DNA from: Daldinia sp. FL1419
Lineage: Eukaryota; Ascomycota; Sordariomycetes; Xylariales; Hypoxylaceae
Length of the DNA: 64,000 nt
Reading direction: 5' to 3'
NCBI GenBank assembly: GCA_025201765.1
Contig: MU623348.1
Location: forward strand, 434,001 to 498,000
The notes beneath the pieces were generated by a model, which was not told the origin of the DNA, did not search any database, and was given only the letters and a program-made list of their open reading frames with translations. Below, piece after piece: positions 44,071-56,300 of the stretch; positions within the stretch are counted from its first letter, which is position 1, and each line of letters begins with the position of its first letter. A program made the position numbers and the translations under genes.

Positions 44071-44072
44071 TA

Positions 44073-44659
44073 CTTGTCAGGATTCCAATCATCCGACCTT
44101 TTACCGAGGCTTTGCCTTTAAGGTCAGGGATTTTTAAAATAAAACGGATTTTTAAAACGAAATTTTTTGGTATATTTAAATTTAATATGTAATTCCCGCT
44201 AAAATTTAGGTATTATTAGAAATATGAAATATTTTATTAGTTGTAAATCTATATTAAAAGTATTTAAATAAGCAAAGCAGGTTAGTTTTTTTTTTTTTTA
44301 AATAGGAGTAGGTATTTAAATGCATAAATAATATTAATATTAATGATAGAAATCTTTAAAAATAAAAGGAGAGTAAGTGTTTTAATTTAGATTTTTTATT
44401 ATATGGTATTTAAAATGTGTAAGTAAAACATTTGTATTCAAATAATATGAAGGGTTTTTATATAATATGGTATTGGGGGAATAAAAAATATATATATAAA
44501 TAAATTAATTCGTTTTAATTGAAATATAAAATTTTATATAAAAAATATTAATAAAATTAAATATAAGAATTTTGTTTTAAAAATCCATTTCATTTTAAAA
44601 ATCCCTAATCTTAAAGATGAAGCCTCAATAAAAAATCGGATAATTAGAATCCTAACGAG
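44073..44659. mobile_element. Tc1/mariner-type TIR element (MITE), probably RIP-mutated
   Basis: A 587-bp AT-rich element with inverted repeats of at least 95 bp: left 44073-44167, right 44565-44659. It is flanked by TA on both sides (44071-44072 and 44660-44661). Read from the outside the arms begin CTTGTCAGGATTCC and CTCGTTAGGATTCT. Every mismatch between the arms over the first 95 positions is a transition (C/T or G/A), the pattern left by repeat-induced point mutation. No transposase is encoded. The TA duplication points to the Tc1/mariner superfamily, but two-base duplications can be chance, so the superfamily is tentative. The element itself is well supported. Confidence 0.75.
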
Positions 44660-44660
44660 T

Positions 44661-46231
44661 AATTCCATATTTATATCTCCAAGGACTCCTGTTTTTTTCT
44701 TTCTTCTTGGGCGAGTCTAGTTGAATCCTCAAGACTCATCCGAACTACATCTTTGGTCTAGTAGGATAATTTGATATTTGAGCGTGAGGATGTCTCTGTT
44801 TTAGAGTATTCTATATAATTCATTTTTTTTTCTTTTACCATTATTAACATATAAGACCATACTAAGAGGCAATCATGCAAATACTGGATGTAATATACTA
44901 TTGACCATAACGGTAAGCTTTGTCCTTCGATCTGTCTAACAAGATACCATACGGTATCTTGATATAAATGTGACCAAGGTAATAGCAGTAAAACCCCAAG
45001 AATAATGTCAAATTAGAGACCCAGTATTGCCTCATAAATATTTTCTTCATAATCCGTTTTGATCTGCTGTTTAACATTTCACCGGGTCTTCACTGGGTAA
45101 GCTCTTGATATTCCGTTGAGGTGTTTGAGCGGAAAGTATGTCAGTATCGTATACCGTGTTAGTGACCTCTGCAAGACGTAATGATTTGGGCCTTGGTGAT
45201 CTGTTTTACTACCTATTGTATGTGTTCCTTGTAATATATTTCTGTCTCTTCTTACAGTCGTCTTTCTTCCATACGATTTGTGTAATGGGGAATTTTGATC
45301 GACGGGCTGTCTCTTTAATCAATTTGACCCGGGATGATTCTTGATTATATTATGTCGGGCCAACAATAAGGCCATCTAGCCACCTACCATTATCGTTTAG
45401 GTGTCTTAGGAAGGATCTGAGAGGTTTAATTAATTTAGAAAGCCTTCGTGTATCTCAAAAGAGCAACGTCTCCGGCAAGCCACTTCTATGCGTGATGAAC
45501 TGACATCAGCATACTCCAATGGTAAGTTATCGAGAGAATAACATAATCATCGTCTGCTAAATATAGTAGAAAGCCTAGACCTTTAGAACTTCATATCATT
45601 TTCTTGACTCTAGAATTCGCTCGAGGACTTCCCAGCGTGACCTGAAACTAGTTTATAGCTAACTACCTAGGCATTCTCTGCGTCCAGGTATTCGGATATT
45701 TAAGGTCATCTGCCTACCGATCCTAATAAATATATAGTGGCTCCGGTACATATGAGGTTAAATCACCATCCAGAAGAAAAGAACGGCTCTATAAGTTCTT
45801 ACGAGTAGGAATATTTTATATTGGATGAACTTGGAGCAGCTTCCAAAGCTGACAATTTAGGATCAATTCTGTAACTCGACCTTCTGTACGTACCCGCATG
45901 GAATGACCAATTGGAGTTGCTGATCGAATTTAAACTTCGGTACGTACTCCGCCATGCTTTTTACTGACTTACCACGTATCATTTCACAGGCTATTTTTAT
46001 CCAGTCGGAATTTACCATTTACCATGTGGTTTGGTTATGTCATTTAATCATTACGCCCAATCGTTTCATTCGCCATCCTTTTTACGGCGTTTTTGGCGGT
46101 GCGTATTCTCTGCGGTCTCAAGGTGCATCTACAAGAAAATCTCCATAGTGTCGTGGCCATGCAGCCATGCCGCGAGTCCCCTTTCTCAACCTATCAATTG
46201 ACCGATTACACACTAGCTTCTGAGAGTAGCA
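44661..46231. other. AT-rich gene-poor stretch
   Basis: About 1.6 kb of AT-rich DNA with no supported gene. Short frames have no protein character. Possibly decayed repeat DNA like the element next to it (inference). Confidence 0.5.
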
Positions 46232-46381
46232 TTCCCTGGTCGCTCTAGAGATGCTGCCAAAGTAAGGAAGTTAAGCAGTCGTGAGTCTAGCCTCGGCCGC
46301 TTCCCTTACTGGGAATAGGTACTGTCCCACTGATGCGCACTAGGATTGAGAGTGCTGACAGTTAAAGCGACCGTGTGGGAA
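46232..46381. ncRNA. Candidate structured RNA with a three-way junction
   Basis: A more GC-rich island of about 150 nt in AT-rich surroundings folds on paper into a three-way junction. The outer stem pairs TTCCC (46232-46236) with GGGAA (46377-46381) and GGTCGCT (46238-46244) with AGCGACC (46366-46372). Arm 1 pairs AGTAAGGAAG (46261-46270) with CTTCCCTTACT (46300-46310). Arm 2 pairs ACTGTC (46321-46326) with GACAGT (46357-46362) and GCACT (46337-46341) with AGTGC (46351-46355). I do not recognise it as 5S, SRP, RNase P, U-snRNA or tRNA. Strand is unknown, since the pairing is nearly symmetric. It may also be a chance fold or part of an old repeat. Confidence 0.35.
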
Positions 46382-48124
46382 AAGGGCCCTGGTCTGCCGG
46401 CTAACCCTCAAATCACCGTCAGCTTTGAACTCCACCGAATCGTGCGACTGCGAATGCTGCGCCTAGTGTACAAGTGTTCATGATTTTACTTGTTCGTCAG
46501 CCCAATCCCTAGAAACTGGAATATTGGAATATTGGAATATTGGGAGTCATTCCGTAAATTCCACAATTGGCACTTACATCATCGTACATGCCACGCGCCT
46601 AATATACTTAGACACGTAGCACAGCGCGCCGTTGAATATCGAGGCTCAGCTAATCAAATAATTCAAATTACTACCTAAATTGCCTTTTGGGTAAGGGACT
46701 GGGGTTAGGGTCAAGTTTGCACTTGGACTTGTCAAGTCTGGGGTTCCTTGCCTTATACAGTATTGTAGGAAGTCACTTTATTATGACCTCCTGGTTTTAA
46801 GCGGCTTTAATTTTTTTCTTCACGACTGTCATCAGAGGGTATTGGATGATACTGACGCCGCGCTTTACCGCGCGCTATGCTAGTTTGCAGCACGACTGCG
46901 AAATCAAAAATTCGATGACGGGTAGCAGCAAGTGGCCTTGGATTATGAAATTTCCCGTTAGCCGCGCCACGAATATTCAATCAGATGGTTAAGATCGATC
47001 TTTTCCTTTATCTGCCAATTCTTAATAGGGGATAGTCGGATTAAGATTACTTACCACACACGTACCTCGAAGCGAACCCATCTCCATACCCATACATACA
47101 CCCTCCATCTCCCCCACAGCTAGCCCAAAGGTAGAGATTTGATGATCATTTACCAAATATGTAGGGTATGTAAGTGCCGTCGTATGCAGGTTGGTACCTG
47201 CAGTATGCAGGAGAAATGCACAACAGGATCTAGTGTAAGTGCTTGGCCGACAATACAACATCAAAAATGATTTATCTTGTTCGTCATCCGGTTATCTGCG
47301 TAATTGTTTACAAAATATTTTCATTGCTTTACTCTTCCCCGACTTAGGCCAGCCTTGTTTGGAAGGGATATCGTTAGGTTGCAGGGAGTTAAAATTACAA
47401 ATGGACGAGAACAGACGCGACATGGGTTTTTACGGGTCGGAATGCTAATGAGAATTTGATAGGTCTGATACATAAGGTTAACAGGGGTCGATGATAATAA
47501 TCAGCCACTAATATCAACTTTTAAAAGCCACCGAACCAAAAAAAAAAAGAAGAAAAAAAAAAGTTACGCGCTACACACAATAACGTCCTATCCATCTTTT
47601 CGCATCTTTTCACATCTTTCTTTACCTGTTTTCAAGCGCCTGCCTCATTCTGCAAGAACCACATGCCCAAGTATCAATGTTACCCATGCTCAAAATAATA
47701 CACCCCTGAACATTTTGGATGGTCTAATAATGGATAAACGACCGATTGCGACGCTACCCGGCTTGTAATCCACCATAGTTCATACAACCATACCCCTTTC
47801 GACCATTTTCTCCCCATACAATCACTCCCAATCCATACAGCCCATGTTCTTCCCCCCCATGCTAGACGAGCTCCTGGTCTCTTTTCGTTCTTTCTCTATT
47901 GTGAGCCCTCTCTCTTTCTGGATGTCGACTATTTGCTATTTGCTGGGTTCATTCATGTTGCCTTCCTCTTATTGTATCAGTGAAACATTACCAGCTACCT
48001 TCTGGCAGACCTGGCAGGCCGATTCGATAATCTCTTGGCCCAGACTGTAACTCTCCACTCATTCCTCCTAGCCATGAATGACAGGACAAGGGAGTAAGAT
48101 ATTCCTGATAGTATATCGACCACC
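46382..48124. other. Intergenic, no gene seen
   Basis: About 1.7 kb upstream of the coiled-coil gene. AT-leaning with an A/G-rich strip near 47538-47562. The last 300 nt are pyrimidine-rich and contain short upstream ATG frames, so they may be its 5' UTR with uORFs. Confidence 0.4.
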
Positions 48125-51100
48125 ATGTCTGTCCCTCAGTCTTTACCGAACCAGATCCTCCAAAATCATCCGCATCGGCCTTCCTTAACCGCCTACTCTG
48201 AGACTTCCCGTGCCTCATCAGATCTGTCTATACTTCAGCAGCCCTTTTCCTCCCTCCCACCAGACCAATCGCAACCCCTTGATTCAACTCAAACCCTGCC
48301 GGGTTCGAGAAACACAAAGAATCTCGTCATCGATAGTTCTGCCGATCTACCGCCTGTCCGGTCCGTACGACGTAAGCCGCTGTCCTCGACCGCGTCTTCA
48401 ATCGCTACTAGGTATTCTTCTGGAGAATATCTTGCTATTGCAAAAGGTCTACCCGGGCCTGACCAACGGTTTTCTCGCTCCTTTTCAGTGGATAGCCCTA
48501 CCGTTTACGAGTTTCCTCGCCCTCCGGTTGGTCCCCTGAATAAGTCTGGATTGGAATCGCCCCACGATTTCATATTGATCCAGAGTAACGTAGAGTAAGT
48601 CGGAGTGTTATTGTTTTGTTTTTTTTATTAATCTGCAATCCAACGCCGATTGGCTATCTCGGTTGACATATCGTTAATTAATACTCGAATTTATCCAGAA
48701 AACCTCCCGAGGCTCGTCACCCATTAGCATCTGTTGACTCCAGCCCGGCTTTCACAGCGGGTGAAGTCGAACGCCCAAGTTCTCAGGGTAGTTCCCAAGG
48801 TAGCAACCCTGACGCTTCTCAAACACACCACATCACCGACCTGTCGGAACACGACGGACGGACCGCCTATGACGATTTCTTTAGTGACGAAGAAGAGGGC
48901 CCGCTAAGTGATAATATTCTCGACGGATACCATTCGGATTCGTCGGATAATAGTAATTATAATTCTAATCGTTCTAATACTATGTCGTTGCATATCACCC
49001 GGAAAACAACACCTCCACAGTTGAATCTCAAGCCGGATGAAACATCGTTGACTCCAAAAGCCGATAGAAACGACATTAAGACCCCTAATACGGACAAACC
49101 TTTACCAAAATCACCCGGCTCATCAAAGCTAGGAACGTTCTTTGGTTGGACTTCGCCTTCGAATACAGAGGCGTCGGACAAAGGATACTCCCCTGCCCCA
49201 TCACCCTTTAACTTCTCAAAGGCCGCCAGTGTTACCGATGCATCCCCAGTCACAACAATTGGACCACAATCACTACTGGACGCCCCCAAGGGTTTGTTTG
49301 GATCTCCGAAATCAAGAGATTATTGTGAATCTTACCTGACGCCGACCGCTACCGTACCACCACAATATCAAATCGAAGATATGGAAGAAGAATTGAAAGC
49401 CATCTCGGCCGAATTGGCGCTGTCAATCCGGCGCGAGATGGACTTGGAAGACTTGGTAGACAGATTACAAGCAGAGAGGGATAATCCTACATTAAATGCG
49501 AACAAGAGGACCAGTGACTACTTCTCGGATTCGGGATACAGCTCAGCTAAGCTAAGCGAATACGACCAATCGAGGGAAGAGATAGAGAAGATACAAAGAA
49601 GATCAGAACAGGAGAAGGCTCAGATCAGACTCGAGTTGACTAACAAACTTCAAGATGAGAGGTCTAGGAGACAAGAACTTGACGTGCAGATCAGAGAGCT
49701 TTCGGAAAGGGCATCTCAAATTGATCTGGAAAAGGTCAACAATGTAGATACGACTGGACGTGTTAAGGAATTAGAGAATACCTGCGAGACTTTACGGCGC
49801 AAACTTACTGAGGAGCGCCAAGTCAAGGATAATTTCGAGGACTTACTTACGGCACTTAAGAGTGAGCTCGAAAATGCCTCTAATCAACGTGACAACCTTC
49901 GCGACGAGGTTGTGCCCCAACTTCGAGCACGTGTCGAGGGTCTAGAAGCACAAGCAGCAGAACTAGAAAAGATGACGTATGAATCGACGAAGATGCAACA
50001 GGAACTTCAAACTCTAAAGAGCGAAAACACGTCGCTAAAACAGGCGCAGCCCAACCCAATGGGTACCATTTCCGAAGAACCGATATCTGCTGCTGGATCC
50101 CGGTTGTCTCGGTCCAACTCTCTAACCGGCCCTCCGCCATCCTTCAAACTTCAACGGGCGCCCACAGGCTTGACAAGATCTAAGTCAGTTAAGACATCTG
50201 AATCTCGGGATCAGCTATCAGAGCGACTTAAGGACGTCGAAGAGCAACGAGATGCTTTACACAGGGCTCTAAGGAACCTATTGGATAGACAAGAATATCA
50301 GAATAAGGAGAACAATAAGAAGATCCGGGCTCTCGAGATGGAGCGCGATCGTCTCCTGACTCAATCTCCTCAGAAGGCCGGCTTCCAGAAGGAAATAGCT
50401 AACCTGAGAGCCGAGATTACCGTTTTACGCCGACGAGCCGATGAAGCGCTCGAACAAAAATGGCAAGTCGAGAAGGGACTCGGAGGTCTTAAGATGGATC
50501 TCGATCGAGCTGAGCAGGAGATAGCGTCTCTGAGGAGCCTGCTTGGCGAGAAGGATATACTGATCCCGCCCTCTATCGCCCGCCTAAGCAGTGCAAGCGA
50601 CAAATTTGCACCCCCGGTAACTTCGGATTCTCTAGCGTCAGCTTATGAAGATCTCCAAAAGGCATATGCCGAGTCTCTTGAGCGTATTAAGAAGCTTGAG
50701 GCTAGTAGCTCTCCGGACGAGTTAACAAAGCTTGCGATGGAGAAGCTTGAGCGAGCGTTGTCTTATACAATCTCGGAGCGCGACATGGCACGCGAAGAAG
50801 CGATGTCGTACCAAGAGCAGCTCGAGGCACTTAAGGCAAGCGAGAAGATTTACCTCGAATCTGAAAAAGCCCTTGCCGATGAACTGAGCGAATCGGCGCG
50901 TCGCGTCGAGGAATTAGCTGTTCAAGTCCGCCAGCAGTTAGCTACTAACCAGACTTTACGCCAAAGAATCTCGGATACTGTAGCTCGTGGCGAGGCTGAG
51001 CAGAGAGCCAATAAGGATCGTATTACTGCAATGCAGGTGCACCTCCGAAATCTCGAGGAGAAATTAGAGGCCGCACAAAACGCTTCCGAGGACCGTGTCG

Positions 51101-51525
51101 CACGGTACGAGGAAGATATAACTAACCTCAGGGCTAGCCACAACGATCAGCTCAAGAGGATGAAAGACGGCTTACGTTCGCCTCGTACGTTCCCGCCAAA
51201 GTCGCCCTTGTCGCCTTTCTTTGCGGGACCCAATGCCCGGACCCCCCGTCTCAGCACTACGCGCTCCGGCTCGGTTATCAAGGTGTCGGATGATGCCCAA
51301 ATTGATAACCTTCGCGCCCGTATTGCGGAGCTCGAAAACGCTCTATCCGATGCGGACGCTGAGATGCAGCAGGTCGTTGGCCGTATGAACACTGCCCAGA
51401 TCCAAGTCATGGAGCTCCAGGAGGAGCGCGAGGCAGCCGTCAGCCTATCGCGGAAGCTGGAGAGGGAACTCCAGGCCGAAAAGGTCAAGGCCTTCGAAGG
51501 GCGATTTAAGAGCTTGCAATCATAG
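48125..51525 (+). CDS. Large coiled-coil protein, family not recognised
   Basis: Two exons, 48125-48594 and 48699-51525, 1098 residues. The 104-nt intron (GTAAGT...ATCCAG) keeps the frame. Residues 1 to about 370 are Ser/Pro-rich and probably disordered, with an acidic patch (YDDFFSDEEEG). From about 375 to the end it is almost entirely long helices with heptad-type spacing, broken by Ser/Pro linkers. The longest lie near 610-670 (ISEEPISAAGSRLSRSNSLT onward) and 985-1025. The segment ELKAISAELALSIRREMDLEDLVDRLQ opens the coiled coil and is the most family-like part. Such architecture suits a cytoskeletal, septal or polarity scaffold, but no catalytic domain is visible and the role is unknown. 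The coding call is strong, given its length and clean frame. Confidence 0.85.
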
Positions 51526-52516
51526 ACTACCGGATCGCCGATAATGATTTGAAAGAGGCGCATCTTTATATATTATGATTCCACGAAAGTTAGCATAGGC
51601 CGTTTGTCCATGTGCATTACTTGCTTCATTTGGCATTTACAGGAATCAGGCATCCTATACATTGGGTATGGCAGCACGCCCAACTGGATTTTTCGGCATA
51701 GAGGCGTTTTGTTTGTATTAAGAACACGACCACCTTGGCTTGTACCGTTTATGCCTCGTTGTATTTTATTTTTTTATTTTTTTGAGCGGGTCGAGTGTTG
51801 AATCTGGCCACCGACCACGTCTTGTATAATGTTCGAAGTTTTAGCTACCACCACGGTTAGGAAACTCGAAAGATTGTATAACTTAATGTTTTAAACCTAG
51901 TACTCTTCTACCTGTATTTATATGCGGCCGCTTACGGAGTCGGGCTGAAAGACATACAAGCTTGGCACCGAAGTGAGGGAAAGAGGTGCGCAAAGATAGA
52001 TAGCTAGTATTATACTACCGGGGGACCCGGGGTTATATAGTCGATGGTTTAAATAAACCATTACAAGTGCATTTTAACATTATACTCCATCCCCTCTTGG
52101 TGTTATTATGCTTTTATTCGGGATTAGACTTTATGATTTTGTCACGGTATTTCCCAGGGAATATCGTCGTGGGAACGGTGTGGTTCGAAGTTTATTTACC
52201 CCCTAATATGAACTTTATTGTCGAGGGCTTGCTCCGTTAGACTAAACTTCCTGTTACTGCGTGGCAACGTTAATATTCAAAATCGGGAGGCAATTTTGGG
52301 GCGCCCCGTTGTGAGGACACCGGTTGATACCTGGAGGGTAGGTGTTCTTACGACGGCTAGGGGTCAGGTATCTAGGTATTCAGACTGCTTCCTCGTTAGT
52401 GCTACGTCGTGAATATTGCTTGGGGCTGGTTATATGTGTGTGGTTACGTCTTCTGAAGAGTACTTGGGCGCTGCTATCTTGACATTCCAAGTTCAATGAC
52501 ATCTATAGGTATATAT

Positions 52517-52542
52517 ATGTAGGTAGGTAGGTAGGTAGGTAT
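52517..52542. repeat. (TAGG)n microsatellite
   Basis: Tandem TAGG/GTAG units, the longest instance of a motif that recurs in spacers throughout the window. Confidence 0.8.
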
Positions 52543-54037
52543 ATACACGCGACCCTTATCTAACCCCGTTGTTTCCTGGCGAGCTCTAGGGTATATTCGG
52601 AGTTCCGTGACGGAGAAAACCCTCCCCAAGGCCCCAGAGAGCTACATTAGGTCCTAACTTATGCCTGTTCTTCGCTTTCACCTCCCTCGGGACAACATAG
52701 GTATCTCGCGAAGCTAGGGCCGAAACGACCCGGCCGTCTTGTCCAGAAGGGTTCTTCCAAGCGGCGTTGGAGCTACGTCTTTCTTCGCTTGAATCGGGAC
52801 AAAATCACATCGTGCTCTTGTGGCGTGTATATACTGACATCCTGGCTATCAATCTAATGAAGATAACCCAAGTTTCTTGAGACGTATGGAAAGACACTGA
52901 AGCATAAGACTCGTCTCTATATGCCTCTATTTAGGACCTGCAGCCGTTTTCCTACGTGGCTCTTAGTCCCCTCTCTACGCGTGTACCGAGCACATCTTTT
53001 TTTTACTCCAGCTACCTTGATGGGCGTTCTAGTTCAAGGCGGCATGGAGCCTTTAGCGGTTATTGTGCTATCGTAGAGATGCTAAAGGAGTAGATAGAAG
53101 ACGGTCGGCATAGCAACCACCTCGGGGTTCACGTCAAGCGCGTCCTGTATGGTCAAGAACAGGCTGCGAAGCATGCCGGTGCGTACAGAGACTCCATCGC
53201 AGGACAGTTTGGACGAGAGAGTGTCGTTACGGATCCTATAACTATACTAATATTCATATTGCCTCTTGTCATTTTCCCTCATTTGTCTACCTACGTATCC
53301 CGTCTAATTAACTTAGACACCTAGGTAACCCTTCCTCTCCACCCAGGTGTGTCACTCTTGATATTGGTCCGTTTACCATATAAAGTTACGTTTATGAAGT
53401 CCTGTAAACCTGCTAATTGTCACCACTATCCTACTGAGCTTACGAAATCCAGTGTTAACCTTACTAGTTGGCCAAGCAACGACGCCTGCGCCATTATGTG
53501 ATAGAAAAGGGGGCGGAATCGAAACAAGAAAGTGCAAGAACTAATAGAAAAGGAGAAACGGAAGAGTAAACTCATTTCGTGACATGATACCATAAAGAGA
53601 AGCTAGGCACGCCTCTCTCTACATACCTAGGGTACATAGTCCATATTTTATTTCCACATTTTTTAAATTATTATTTTTTTCCCTCGGCGTCCCGTCTTTT
53701 CCCTAGTTTTGATCGACCCTCATCGTGACGGGGTATTACTGATCGCAATGCAACGGGGAAAATAAGCGCACGTAACACAGGAGCTGGACCACTTTTTTTC
53801 GACTTTCTCTTTCGGCTCTCTCTTCTTCTCTTTCTCGCCCGCCGAATATGGGAGCGATGTGATGCGATAAGATGGGGAAATGAGGGATGAGAATGGGGGT
53901 TGGGTTAGGTTGGCTACACAAAGACACGGGTGAGGAGGGTAAGGAAAGAGTACACATGGCACGAGGTTACGACGGCGCGTGGGTGGGTAAGTTCTGGCTT
54001 ACGCGCTGCAGCAAGTAGCCAGTAGCCAGTAGCAAGT

Positions 54038-54106
54038 AGCAGCAGAAGCAGCAGAAGCAGCAGAAGCAGCAGAAGCAGCAGAAGCAGCAGAAGCAGTAGA
54101 AGCAGC
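54038..54106. repeat. 9-bp tandem repeat (AGCAGAAGC-type)
   Basis: About seven consecutive copies of a GCAGCAGAA unit, with one variant near the end. It does not lie in a supported coding frame. Confidence 0.8.
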
Positions 54107-56263
54107 GCGTATCTTTGCCTGCCCAGTTATCAGTAGTCGCTACACGGGACGGGGCTACGCTTAGGTGAGAGCCGCAGAAGCCGGTTAGGATTATATTTCC
54201 TCGGCGAGCCTATACCGCATGCGTGCGTAGTCTATGATCTGCCGCCGGGGGTTGGGAGACCAGATAATGATATGCGCAAGGTTTCAAGCCCGGAATGCTG
54301 CCTCTTTAGCTCGTTGGCAGCGTTAGCTCTGCTACCCCATGCAGTCGTATGCAGATAGGTAGCAATATGTGTATACCTTATATTGCATAGGGCGTGGTTA
54401 TGCCAAGATCCAAGTCCCAAAAGATCTTGTATATGTTGAGTACGATAGTTGGTATTATACATACTTACCCCTTAACTCGAGGCATATCAAATACCCAAGC
54501 AGGCAAATGTTAGCAAGTCCGTATATGCAACATGCAACGGAACACGGGAGCGCTCATATCCTGTTACCTGAGCCTCCTATATACAAAGGGAATTATTTAG
54601 GCTTGTATGATGGTTACGAGCGGAGGTGCGACCAGTTTTACGTTGTACATGTGGAAGTGAAATGGACGAGCGGCAGGGGTATCCAGAACAGGCATTTCGA
54701 TGTTGTGTGTGTATTGTACTACCAAGCCTTTTCCCTACATAAAATGTCATTTCTCTTTGCTGACGCCTTTTTTTCATGCACCTTCGGAACTGCTGTAAAG
54801 AGTTACCGAGCTAACCTGTACGCTCAGGGTTAAGAAACGGGGGGTTTCCCGCGAGTAAGGTACCAAAGGTAGGAGGTAGGTAGGTTGGTATGGTTAGGTG
54901 GATAGGATAGTAATTTAGATTCCTATATGGGCGTGAGGGGAGGGTAGGACGGGCACAGAATATCATTGAAGAAGCCAGTAAGAAGTGGGACGAGTACGAA
55001 CCAACGACACAGGGTAAAAAGGATTCGAGTATGGTTACACAATACCAGAGTTATATGACAATACCTACCTTACCTAGGTACCTACGTACTTGCACGTACC
55101 CATCTATATATGATCGCAGGTAGGTAATCAGTAACAAAGGGGGTAAGGCGGGAAACTGGCAAGAGACTGGGAGAGTTGTAAGTAGACCGGTGTGATGGCG
55201 GCAACCAGCCAATCGATCACATGGCTTCGTTTCGTTCCATCCCATGCGCAAGTGGCCTGATGCAGTACACCGGCACCTGCGCGCGTTACAATAACTGCCT
55301 GCCTGTAGTCGTGGAATTTGCTGGGCATGTTTTCCTTGGTTTCCGCCTTGTCAGAACATACGGGATCGGAATAGGGCTAGAAGAGAGATCCAATACCAGG
55401 AACCTTACCCACGGGCGGTCAGCATTTTCCACTAAGGTAAAAGGTAGATCCTTAAGGCTGCTTTTGACGTAAGGCCCAGCTTACTATGCGTCTCTCGGCC
55501 CGCTACATGTACTGCATCAGAGACGAATGTGAGAAGAAAAACTTATCTGAGCACTGGGCTGAGGAGGGCGGCATTGTCCAACCATACATTGCATGAATTA
55601 TTGGCGTAGGTCAATCATAAGGACTTCCCAAGTGATGTGCTTAGGAGTTGAATGAGCTAGGCATGTAGACGCGAAGTCCTTACAGACATGTCTTTACCAA
55701 TAGGGATAGCCCTACCAGAAAAGCCCGTCGCTGCAGAGCTTCGATACCCTTGTTTGTACTATAGGTACCGGCATTATATGCGGCGGAAATATATATACTC
55801 GAAGCGCTCGCTAGGCCCGGGTCTGCATAACGACGACACGTCGCGTGCGTCGATTCCCCCGTACTTGGACAAATCGGTAAGATAAAAAGGCAAGTGTCCC
55901 GGGCGGAGTTGGATGTTGTCGGAGCTATTTTGTAAGTTGATCAAATTTTGTCAAATTTAAATTTAGATTCAAGTCGAACTGTTGACCCTTTCTACGCTGC
56001 TGTGCTAAGTACCATGGTAGGCAGTACCTACGCATTATGGTGATTTAACATGTTTGGGTGATGGTGATGTAGCCTCCGGAATCGATTAATAGCTTAAGGT
56101 TCCATTGTCGAATAGCCTTTTCGGTCTCATCGTAATGTTATCAGACTCATATATCGAATCAGATTGATCTGGCTGATTATCATAAAAGTCCGCAGGTCAG
56201 CAACAGAAAGACTGTGTGTCACACAGCTCGTGAGATCTAAGCATCGGTAAAATGAACAGAATA

Positions 56264-56300
56264 AATAAATAAATAGATAAATAAATAAATAAAAATAAGT
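56264..56300. repeat. (AAAT)n microsatellite
   Basis: Tandem AAAT units with one G-containing interruption. Confidence 0.8.

Noticed and set aside
46232..46381. 5S rRNA gene
   Set aside because: The fold is 5S-like in outline and AAGTTAAGCAG is suggestive, but the order of helices, length and conserved loop sequences do not match fungal 5S.
54369..54833. 154-codon plus-strand frame
   Set aside because: Composition (many Tyr, Cys, His) and lack of motifs look like chance; no conserved pattern.
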